Below are positions 1 through 6,220 of a stretch of DNA of 10,674 nt, in pieces; the stretch's first letter is position 1; the number at the start of each line of letters is the position of its first letter. A program made the translations under genes and the position numbers. Source of the stretch: an uncultured Bacteroidota bacterium (GTDB lineage Bacteria > Bacteroidota > Bacteroidia > Chitinophagales > Chitinophagaceae); assembly GCA_946479535.1 (NCBI GenBank), contig CAMLGP010000044.1:1-10674 (forward strand). Reading direction: 5' to 3'. The notes beneath the pieces were generated by a model. That model did no database searches and had not been told where the DNA came from. It saw only the letters and a list, made by a program, of their open reading frames with translations.

Positions 1-1356
1 GATAAATATGTGGCTTCAAAAGATAATAGAGGTGGTATCGTTCCTTCTACTCTGGGATTGCAGGATGAAAGACTGGGTAAATTGCTGGATCAGCTATATG
101 AATCAGAGCTGAATTACGAAAAGCTGAAAACAACAACTGGAGAAAATAACCCGATCCTTACACAGGTAAGGGATCAGATCAATAAGCTCAAACCAAGTGT
201 AGTTGAAAATATTAAGGAACAGCGCGCTTCGCTGATGGCAAGCAAGTTAAATCTCCAGGCTACCAATAACCAATATATCGGCATGCTGCAGACCATCCCT
301 CAAAAAGAAAGGGAACTGATTGATATCAGCCGCCAGCAAGCTATCTATAATGGTATATATGGTTTCCTTTTGCAGAAAAAAGAGGAGAGTGCTTTATCAC
401 ATCGTCAAAATAGTGCTGATAGCCGGATTATAGACAAGGCCCAGGCTTCTGCGGCGCCTGTGAGCCCGAAAGGAAAGCTGATCTATATGGTAGCATTCGT
501 TTTCGCGCTGATCCTTCCTGCAGGTTTTGTAACACTAAAAGAATTCCTGAACAGGAAGATCCTGTTCCGTAGTGAAATAGAGAGCCTGACCTCTGCTCCA
601 ATCATTGGTGAAGTGATCTTCAGCAAGGATAAGAATCCTGTGGTGATTGAAGGAGGCAAAAGAACATTTATTGCAGAACAGTTTCGCCGTATCCGTGTAT
701 CTCTTGGCTATCTTGGCGTGAACACTGAAAAGAAAAGGATCCTTGTTACCTCATCACTTTCTGGTGAAGGAAAAAGCTTTGTTGCCCTTAATCTTGCCTG
801 CAGCCTTGCACTGACTGACCGCAAAGTGGTGTTACTGGAACTTGACCTGGCAAATCCTTCACTCAGCCATAAACTGGATGTGAATTATGAACAAGGGGTA
901 AGTAATTATCTCTGGGGTGAAGTTGAACCAGAAGAAATTATCAAGCGCTCTGCTGTGAATGAGAACCTGTTCTTTATTCCCTGCGGACCTCTGCCGGAAA
1001 ATCCATCTGAATTGCTGATGAGTGACCGGTTGACAACTTTGCTCGACTACCTGAACGAGATATTTGATCATGTGATTATTGATTCTGCGCCGGCCAGCCT
1101 GCTGTCCGATGCGTATGTTCTTTCTCCTTTGTGTAATGCAACGCTTTATGTGGTGAAACACAAATACACTCCGAAAGTGTATATGGAAAGACTGGATGAA
1201 GAGAACCAGGTACATCAGCTAAAGAACCTCGGGATTATTTTCAACGGTATCAAATCCAGAGGATTTACCAAGAATGGATATGGTTATGGCTACGGCTATG
1301 GCTATGTACAGAATAAAAAGACGAGCAAAAGAACGAAAAAAGTCGGCAAATACTAA
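1..1356 (+). CDS. wzc: Wzc-like polysaccharide co-polymerase / BY-kinase, C-terminal part (5' truncated by window edge)
   Basis: This inner-membrane protein regulates chain length and export of Wzy-made polysaccharide through autophosphorylating tyrosine kinase activity. The frame is open from base 1 (Asp-Lys-Tyr precede the GTG at 10), so the true start lies upstream and that GTG is not credible as a start. Residues below count from base 1. A periplasmic coiled coil (about 20-95) leads to a GNVR-type segment (about 99-129) and a second membrane helix (about 160-180). The cytoplasmic kinase domain has an EX2RX2R motif (E226, R229, R232), Walker A SLSGEGKS (252-259), Walker A' LLELDLANP (278-286) and Walker B VIIDSAP (358-364). 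The tail is tyrosine-rich: Y427, 429, 431, 433, 435 and the terminal Y451. The A' motif is unusual: E280 replaces the usual first Asp and A284 the usual Arg. Family assignment is secure. Whether the kinase is fully active is not. Confidence 0.95.
   Translation, partial: DKYVASKDNRGGIVPSTLGLQDERLGKLLDQLYESELNYEKLKTTTGENNPILTQVRDQINKLKPSVVENIKEQRASLMASKLNLQATNNQYIGMLQTIPQKERELIDISRQQAIYNGIYGFLLQKKEESALSHRQNSADSRIIDKAQASAAPVSPKGKLIYMVAFVFALILPAGFVTLKEFLNRKILFRSEIESLTSAPIIGEVIFSKDKNPVVIEGGKRTFIAEQFRRIRVSLGYLGVNTEKKRILVTSSLSGEGKSFVALNLACSLALTDRKVVLLELDLANPSLSHKLDVNYEQGVSNYLWGEVEPEEIIKRSAVNENLFFIPCGPLPENPSELLMSDRLTTLLDYLNEIFDHVIIDSAPASLLSDAYVLSPLCNATLYVVKHKYTPKVYMERLDEENQVHQLKNLGIIFNGIKSRGFTKNGYGYGYGYGYVQNKKTSKRTKKVGKY
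1276..1305 (+). repeat. Five-unit GGNTAY microrepeat encoding (Gly-Tyr)5
   Basis: Five consecutive 6-base units (ggatat, ggttat, ggctac, ggctat, ggctat) encode Gly-Tyr five times in the C-terminal tail of the Wzc-like kinase. BY-kinases carry a tyrosine cluster here that is phosphorylated in trans between subunits. The unit length of 6 keeps the frame, so gain or loss of a unit would only change the number of phosphorylatable tyrosines. The third-base variation shows it is not a fresh perfect expansion. Confidence 0.85.
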
Positions 1357-1407
1357 CCTGCTCTTCCGTTCCTGACCAGTCTTTTAAGCAAAGCGTTTAA
1401 TTACTCT

Positions 1408-1457
1408 TGCTCACACGAATCCGCACCCTGTAAGTGAGTTGGGCGAAGCCTGCTCAC
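1408..1457 (+). promoter_or_regulatory. Leader with competing inverted repeats upstream of the NusG-like gene
   Basis: The 7-mer TGCTCAC occurs at 1408-1414 and 1451-1457, and its partner GTGAG lies between them at 1434-1438. GTGAG can pair with either copy. The downstream option is stronger: GTGAG (1434-1438) with CTCAC (1453-1457), continued by GGGC (1441-1444) with GCCT (1448-1451, one G-U pair) around a GAA loop. The structures are mutually exclusive, as in leader attenuators. The rest of the 141-bp gap (1357-1497) shows no clear terminator and no good Bacteroidota promoter; TACTCTTG at 1402-1409 is only a one-mismatch -7 box without a convincing -33 element. Repeats this short can arise by chance, so confidence is low. 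Confidence 0.3.
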
Positions 1458-1497
1458 CAGACAAGTATCATCATTTTCTGTACACCAAAACTGAGAC

Positions 1498-2040
1498 ATG
1501 TACACGACCGAAACACAAAAACAATGGTTTGCCTTGTATACCCGTGCAAGATGGGAAAAAAAGGTAGCCGATGTGCTGGAAAAGAAGAGGGTGCAGGTTT
1601 ATTGCCCTGTTAACAGAATCAGGAAACAATGGGCTGATCGCAAAAAAGTGATCCTGGAACCACTTTTTACCTCTTACGTTTTCATCTGCGTTACTCCAAC
1701 AGAGCTTACCCAGATCAGGGAAACAGACGGCGTGATCAATATCGTACACTGGCTCAATAAACCCGCAGTTATCCGCCAGGAAGAGATTGACACCATTAAG
1801 AAGTTCCTCAGTGAATATGATTATGTGACTGTTGAAAAAGCGAGTGTGAACCTGAATGACCGCGTAAGAATAACGAATGGCCCGCTGATGATGTGGGAAG
1901 GAAACGTGGTAGAGATCAGAACCAATACTGTAAAGCTTACCCTCCCCTCACTGGGATATGAGCTGGTAGCTGAAATCCGCAAAGAAAATATCGAAACCAT
2001 CAGGCCAATTGCGGAAGCACTGGCAATGACGGCTGTGTAA
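1498..2040 (+). CDS. UpxY-family NusG-like transcription antiterminator
   Basis: This is a specialised NusG paralog that binds elongating RNA polymerase and helps it read through a long polysaccharide operon. The 180-residue length is typical of the family. The NGN domain spans about residues 9-105, with W10-F-A-L-Y-T, the R18-W-E-K-K helix, Y35-C-P, the basic R40-RKQW-DRKK stretch, EPLF-SYVF (54-62) and the TDGV segment (76-79). A KOW-type domain follows (about 117-168) with NDRVRITNGPLM and an EGNVVEI strand. The ATG at 1498 gives the expected short N-terminus; upstream bases are A-rich without a clear Shine-Dalgarno. In Bacteroides fragilis, UpxY proteins are encoded at the front of capsule loci and act on their own operon leader. 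Here the gene lies between wzc and the flippase, with a terminator-like hairpin just downstream. The family is secure; the target site is inferred. Confidence 0.95.
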   Translation: MYTTETQKQWFALYTRARWEKKVADVLEKKRVQVYCPVNRIRKQWADRKKVILEPLFTSYVFICVTPTELTQIRETDGVINIVHWLNKPAVIRQEEIDTIKKFLSEYDYVTVEKASVNLNDRVRITNGPLMMWEGNVVEIRTNTVKLTLPSLGYELVAEIRKENIETIRPIAEALAMTAV

Positions 2041-2081
2041 GAAAGGCCAGAAAAATTACACCAGAACAATATCGACATACC

Positions 2082-2105
2082 ATGAAAAACAACAGGCAGA
2101 AGTAA
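2082..2105 (+). other. Possible 7-codon leader ORF overlapping the terminator stem
   Basis: ATG at 2082 opens a seven-codon frame (MKNNRQK) ending in TAA at 2103-2105. Its codons cover the whole left arm of the hairpin at 2085-2096 and the stop lies in the loop. A ribosome translating it would physically block the stem. There is no recognisable ribosome binding site, although that is normal in Bacteroidota, and an ORF this short can occur by chance. Confidence 0.2.
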
Positions 2106-2123
2106 TTTTCCCCTGTTGTTTTT
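2085..2123 (+). terminator. Intrinsic terminator candidate between the antiterminator and flippase genes
   Basis: A perfect 12-bp inverted repeat, AAAAACAACAGG (2085-2096) and CCTGTTGTTTTT (2112-2123), encloses a 15-base loop that may itself form a 3-bp GAA/TTC stem. The GC-containing core is followed by five T and then AATTAAT, and the left side starts with five A, so it could terminate in both directions. It starts 44 bases after the stop of the NusG-like gene and ends 29 bases before the flippase start. Since all neighbours lie on the same strand, complete termination would silence the rest of the cluster. Partial termination or controlled readthrough is therefore likely. Confidence 0.7.
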
Positions 2124-2152
2124 AATTAATACAAGTACCCTAACCCGAAAAC

Positions 2153-3505
2153 ATGCTCAAGTTGATCAGCGTTAAAAAAATACTTGGCGGAGATCTTGTA
2201 AAAGTTTCCTTCTTAAACGCGATCGCCGTATTTATAAAGATGATAGCAGCCTTCGTTAGTATGAAGGCCATCGCTATCCTCAGTAAAGACTTTCCCGGTG
2301 GCGGTCCTGCTGCCATAGCCCTTGTAGGACAGCTCAATAACTTCACTACAATTTTACTTAGCGTGTGCAACGGCGGTATCACTACTGGCATGACACGTTA
2401 TGTTGCCGAGTACTCCAAATCTCCCAAAAAGAACCAGCTCTTTTTGGGAACCGGCTTCTGGATCACAACGGTCCTGTCTGGCGTAACAGGTCTGGTCCTC
2501 ATATTCGGAGCGGGTTATTGGTCTCACATGATCCTGAAGAGCACAGAATTTAAACTGGTGTTCTATGTATTTGGCGCCACCATTGTAATGTATGCCTATA
2601 ATACACTGCTAATTGCAGTGATCAATGGTTTCAAAGAGTATAAGAAATACGTGATCGCCAATATAATGGGAAGTGTTGTTGGCCTGATCTTTACCATCAT
2701 CCTCTCCTATCAGTTTGGAGTTTACGGAGCCTTAATAGCCCTTGTTACCTATCAGTCTGTAGTGTTTGTACTTACTCTGCCACTGGTGCGTAAATCAAAC
2801 TGGTTCCATGTAGGGAACTTCACTAAAAAATTCAGTAAGCTGGCTGTTAAACGTCTCTCCCATTACTCATTGATGGCAATCGTTACAGCAGCAGTAATGC
2901 CTGTTGCCCAACTGGTGATCCGGAATTATATAATTAAGCATTCTACCGTTACCGGAATTGGAGCAAATCTTAACCAGGCTGGTCTTTGGGAAGGCATCAA
3001 CCGGATTTCCAATATGTACCTGATGGTATTTGCAACCTCACTTGGTGTTTATTACCTGCCCAGGCTAACTGAATTAAGGACGCAAAGGGAATTGCGACAG
3101 GAAGTTTTTTCTGTTGGTAAACTGGTAATACCCTTTCTCATCATTTTCTCACTTGCATTATACTTTGGCCGTTATATCATTATTCATGTGCTTTTTACCG
3201 AACAGTTTGATGGAATGCAAAACCTGTTTGCCTTCCAGCTGCTGGGAGATACTATCAAATTATCAAGCTGGATACTGGCCTATGTTATGACCGCTAAATC
3301 CATGACAAAGACTTTTATCATCATGGAATTGGTGAGCAGTATTAGCCAGGTAGTTTTCACCCTCTTTTTCTTTGAAAAGTATGGCACATTGGGGGCTACT
3401 ATCGGTTATGCCCTTGCGCATACCCTATACCTGGTATGCATGATATTCATATTTCGAAAGATGCTGTTTTTAAAACCAGCTTCTGAAAAGCTTAAAACAA
3501 ATTAA
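2153..3505 (+). CDS. wzx: WzxE-like O-antigen / polysaccharide repeat-unit flippase
   Basis: This integral inner-membrane translocase of the MOP/PST superfamily flips undecaprenyl-linked repeat units from the cytoplasmic to the periplasmic face. The 450 residues contain about 12 hydrophobic segments by eye (near 17-37, 57-75, 99-121, 137-157, 169-189, 193-211, 238-258, 284-304, 324-345, 361-380, 386-406 and 413-436). Several segments resemble Escherichia coli WzxE as I recall it: GMTRYVAEY (79-87), the LMAIVTAAVMPVAQ region (240-253), GLWEGINRISNMYL (277-290), VYYLPRLTEL (299-308) and LFAFQLLGDTIK (358-369). The ATG at 2153 directly precedes an amphipathic start followed by helix 1. The polymerase-like gene begins 24 bases after the stop. 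Transporter class is certain; the carried sugar is unknown. Confidence 0.92.
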   Translation: MLKLISVKKILGGDLVKVSFLNAIAVFIKMIAAFVSMKAIAILSKDFPGGGPAAIALVGQLNNFTTILLSVCNGGITTGMTRYVAEYSKSPKKNQLFLGTGFWITTVLSGVTGLVLIFGAGYWSHMILKSTEFKLVFYVFGATIVMYAYNTLLIAVINGFKEYKKYVIANIMGSVVGLIFTIILSYQFGVYGALIALVTYQSVVFVLTLPLVRKSNWFHVGNFTKKFSKLAVKRLSHYSLMAIVTAAVMPVAQLVIRNYIIKHSTVTGIGANLNQAGLWEGINRISNMYLMVFATSLGVYYLPRLTELRTQRELRQEVFSVGKLVIPFLIIFSLALYFGRYIIIHVLFTEQFDGMQNLFAFQLLGDTIKLSSWILAYVMTAKSMTKTFIIMELVSSISQVVFTLFFFEKYGTLGATIGYALAHTLYLVCMIFIFRKMLFLKPASEKLKTN

Positions 3506-3529
3506 CTTTAATAACAGAAAGAACCTGCA

Positions 3530-4903
3530 GTGAATCCCGTATTGATACTAGGTGGTGTTCTCTTCGTAATAGCTCTGGTTGCCAAACCAGAGTGGATAGC
3601 AGTTTTTTTCTTTACCGTCACCATTGCAGATATCAACTTTGAGGCTGGTCCCTTAAATATGAGGGCACTTGTAGGTTTGGCGCTGTTTGGAAGAACATTG
3701 ATCGCCAAACCATCTGAAAATCAACCCGGCTTCTTTTCCATTGGTGGTATTCAAATGATCTTCACTTTCCTGGGTTATACCGTTCTTATTACATCGTTGT
3801 ATGACCTGTGGGGGGACCGGTTCATGAAATCAACCTTCCTTACAGTAATATCCGTGTATTGCGGATACTACTATTTCTTTAAGATGGGGAATACCAACAT
3901 ACTTAAATCAGCACTTATTATTTCAGGCATTATCTGTTTCTCTGACCTTGCTTATACTTATGTAACCGCTGGAGAATTCCCCGTTCAGCGGATCTTCATG
4001 GTGCTAATGCATTTACCCCATGAGGTGGATGAAACAGGCAAGCTTGCTGAATTGTACAATCACAATTTCTTTGGACTGGTTTGCGGGATGTGTTTCATCT
4101 TCCTGCTCAATGAGTTTATCTCCGACCGCCTCAAGAATAAACTATTATTGGTCATGATGCCGCTGATGGCACTGGGTGTATTGATGTCAACTTCACGCAG
4201 TTCATTGCTGGCCATGATCGTGATCTCCCTTTTCCTGATGGTGAGAGAACTTAAAGACAAGTCCAGGGCAAAAAAAGTATACAGGATATTCGGCCTATTG
4301 ATGTTCGCTGTGTTTCTTGCCCTCTTTGTATTCACATTTGCCCAGGATTATCTTCACCTAAGCAGTGAATTTATTGATAATGTAACCAACCGCCTTGTTG
4401 ATGAACCCATTCAGGTACTCAATAAGAATCTTGGAAAGAATTATAAAGCAGAGAACCTTGATGCGTTGGACTGGCGTGAAGTAGCTTCCACTGTGGCTTA
4501 TGAAAAGTTCATGGCATACAGCTTTGTTGAACAGTTATTTGGAATTGGTACCGGTGGTTTCTTAGCCCGTGGAGGAGGGCATCTTGGATTGAACCCACAC
4601 AATGGACCACTATTACTTGTAATTGAGAGTGGTATTATGGGGCTGGCCTTTTATTTTTTTATGCTGGTCTTTGCGGTAAAGAAATCATTTAGCAGGCCAA
4701 TTGTATCTTCCTGCGCCCTGGTGACGATCTTCATGATCATTTATTGCCTTGGGCAAAACGAAGAACTGACAAATAGCTCAACGCTATTGTTCGTAACAAC
4801 ACTGATCTCTGAAAACAAAAAACTGGATATGGCAGAAGCTGAGGCTGACGAAGAGGATCCCCCAGCTGAAATACCGGAATTTTCTTACGACTATCCCGAA
4901 TAA
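3530..4903 (+). CDS. wzy: Wzy/WaaL-type O-antigen polymerase or ligase (GTG start)
   Basis: This polytopic inner-membrane protein of the O-antigen ligase/polymerase superfamily would join flipped repeat units in the periplasm. The 457 residues have about 11-12 hydrophobic segments by eye. Family landmarks are HNFFGL (178-183), the STSRSSLLA segment (220-228) with R223, and a large extracytoplasmic loop (about 273-361) holding GIGTGGF (338-344) and NPHNGPLL (355-362) with H357. Arg and His at these places are functionally important in WaaL/Wzy enzymes. The start is GTG at 3530: an in-frame TAA lies at 3512-3514, TTG at 3542 is the only nearby alternative, and the first ATG would remove two helices. 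The acidic C-terminal tail (434-457) ends in Y454 and Y456-less DYPE-type sequence rather than a helix. Position next to the flippase favours polymerase over ligase, but sequence alone does not separate them. Confidence 0.85.
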   Translation: MNPVLILGGVLFVIALVAKPEWIAVFFFTVTIADINFEAGPLNMRALVGLALFGRTLIAKPSENQPGFFSIGGIQMIFTFLGYTVLITSLYDLWGDRFMKSTFLTVISVYCGYYYFFKMGNTNILKSALIISGIICFSDLAYTYVTAGEFPVQRIFMVLMHLPHEVDETGKLAELYNHNFFGLVCGMCFIFLLNEFISDRLKNKLLLVMMPLMALGVLMSTSRSSLLAMIVISLFLMVRELKDKSRAKKVYRIFGLLMFAVFLALFVFTFAQDYLHLSSEFIDNVTNRLVDEPIQVLNKNLGKNYKAENLDALDWREVASTVAYEKFMAYSFVEQLFGIGTGGFLARGGGHLGLNPHNGPLLLVIESGIMGLAFYFFMLVFAVKKSFSRPIVSSCALVTIFMIIYCLGQNEELTNSSTLLFVTTLISENKKLDMAEAEADEEDPPAEIPEFSYDYPE

Positions 4904-4917
4904 TAGTTCCCTGACCA

Positions 4918-6012
4918 ATGAAAACAGAAAAAATATTATATATAACCCCGGGCCTCAATACAGGCGGCGCTGAAAAATTTCTCATTACCCTTTCTGCCGG
5001 GTTGAAGGAGGAAACAAAGGGTCAGTGCCTGGTAAGCCTTACCGATGTGAATGTATTGCAATCAGAGCTTGATGAAAGCATCCGGTTCATTGCACTGCCA
5101 CGCAAATCAAAATTTGATCTTGCCCCAATAAAACAATTAAGAAAGATCATAAAGGAAGAAAAGCCTGACCTGGTATTCTGCATCAATTTCTTTGCGTGGT
5201 TCATGTACCTTGTTGCGAAAATCGGAACAGGATCAAAAGCTAAGCGGATCATTTCTTATCATACCACTTTTCATGTCAGCAAAAAAGAATACTGGCTGCA
5301 CAAACTCTATACTTCTTTACTCACCAGGAAAGACCTCATCGTAACTGTATCCAATAACCAGGCAGAATTCACAGCGAAACAGATGAAATTACCTGCCCGG
5401 AAATTCAAAACTATTTATAACGGTATCGATACTGGTTACTGGGCACAATCCATGAATGGCTCGGTGAACAAAACCAGAACAACTTATAATATTCCGGCTG
5501 ATGCCAAAGTAATTATCAAGGCTGCAGCGTTCCGCGTGGAAAAAAATCATGCGGGCGCAGTGAGAGCCCTTCATATCCTCCATAACCGGTATGGTATTAA
5601 AGCCCATCTGTTATTGTTGGGAGAAGGGATCATGATGCCAGATACAAAAAAGCTGGTAGCGGAGCTGGGTATGCAGGATTATATATCATTTGCAGGGTTG
5701 CAGAGGGATCTGCGGCCATTCTACCAGGCAAGTGACCTGTTTACCCTTTGCTCCACCAATGTGGAGACCTTTTCAATAGCTGCACTGGAGGCTATGGCAA
5801 CCGGACTGCCAATGGTATTAACCCGGATTGGCGGAGCGTCAGAAATGATTACTGAAGAGAACGGATTTTTGTGTGAGCCTGATGATGAAGATATTGCTGA
5901 AAAATGGCATAAAGCGCTGATAACCAATTATGATAAGAATAGTATACATGCATATGTTCGTACCAATTTTGGAGCGGCTAAAATGATAGAAGAATACAAG
6001 AAAATACTATGA
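4918..6012 (+). CDS. GT4-family glycosyltransferase
   Basis: This is a retaining GT-B fold glycosyltransferase of CAZy family GT4, expected at the cytoplasmic face and adding one sugar to the lipid-linked repeat unit. The N-terminal acceptor domain opens with a Rossmann strand and the loop PGLNTGGAEKF (11-21), the GGAE signature of many GT4 enzymes. The linker region contains VSN (144-146) and YNGID (167-171). In the donor-binding half, F205-R206 and K209-N210 fit the usual phosphate-binding Arg/Lys pair, followed by LLLLGEG (231-237) and the EX7E motif E283-TFSIAAL-E291, then GGASEMI (305-311) and NGF. Length (364) is normal. It starts 14 bases after the polymerase-like gene and is the last gene before a 208-bp gap. 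Donor, acceptor and linkage cannot be read from the sequence. Confidence 0.93.
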   Translation: MKTEKILYITPGLNTGGAEKFLITLSAGLKEETKGQCLVSLTDVNVLQSELDESIRFIALPRKSKFDLAPIKQLRKIIKEEKPDLVFCINFFAWFMYLVAKIGTGSKAKRIISYHTTFHVSKKEYWLHKLYTSLLTRKDLIVTVSNNQAEFTAKQMKLPARKFKTIYNGIDTGYWAQSMNGSVNKTRTTYNIPADAKVIIKAAAFRVEKNHAGAVRALHILHNRYGIKAHLLLLGEGIMMPDTKKLVAELGMQDYISFAGLQRDLRPFYQASDLFTLCSTNVETFSIAALEAMATGLPMVLTRIGGASEMITEENGFLCEPDDEDIAEKWHKALITNYDKNSIHAYVRTNFGAAKMIEEYKKIL

Positions 6013-6220
6013 AATTCCCGGTTTACTTTATATGTTTACGCCCGTAAAAATCGGGTAGAGACATCGTAAAACTCCGATTATTTAACAGCATTCCGTACAC
6101 TATTAATGCTCCTGATTAGGGCAATACTTTAATGAAAACAATTAATTCATACCATAACTGCCTGAACTGCCTTCCCTGCCAGTTATCTTTTGCTCATCCT
6201 GTTAACCCCAATCTCCCATT
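6013..6220 (+). other. 208-bp non-coding gap with weak hairpins and short direct repeats
   Basis: This is the largest gene-free stretch of the window and splits the cluster into two tight runs. AATCGG (6049-6054) and CCGATT (6074-6079) form a perfect 6-bp stem with a 19-base loop, followed by ATTT. CCCG (6041-6044) and CGGG (6052-6055) offer a competing stem. Near the next gene, AACTGCCT occurs twice with a 9-base period (6156-6163, 6165-6172), and CAGTT (6180-6184) can pair with either AACTG. No consensus Bacteroidota promoter (TTTG, then TAnnTTTG) is visible; TATCTTTTG at 6184-6192 has one base too many. Stops in all forward frames argue against a missed gene. It could be a weak terminator plus leader, or an old junction. 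Confidence 0.4.

Noticed and set aside
10..12. GTG as the start codon of the first gene
   Set aside because: The frame is open to the left edge and the protein begins in the middle of the periplasmic domain, so the first membrane helix and Wzz region must lie upstream.
859..1215. 118-codon open frame on the - strand
   Set aside because: It is antisense to the BY-kinase domain, which has Walker A' and B motifs in the + frame.
1383..1400. TTAAGCAAAGCGTTTAA as a terminator stem after the wzc-like gene
   Set aside because: The arms pair only with bulges and mismatches, and no T tract follows.
1402..1409. TACTCTTG as a Bacteroidota -7 box
   Set aside because: One mismatch to TAnnTTTG and no proper TTTG/TTG element at the expected upstream distance.
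2372..2380. GGCGGTATC resembling the RfaH ops element (GGCGGTAG core)
   Set aside because: It lies inside the wzx coding sequence, encodes conserved Gly-Gly-Ile, mismatches the ops core at its end, and UpxY proteins are not known to use ops.
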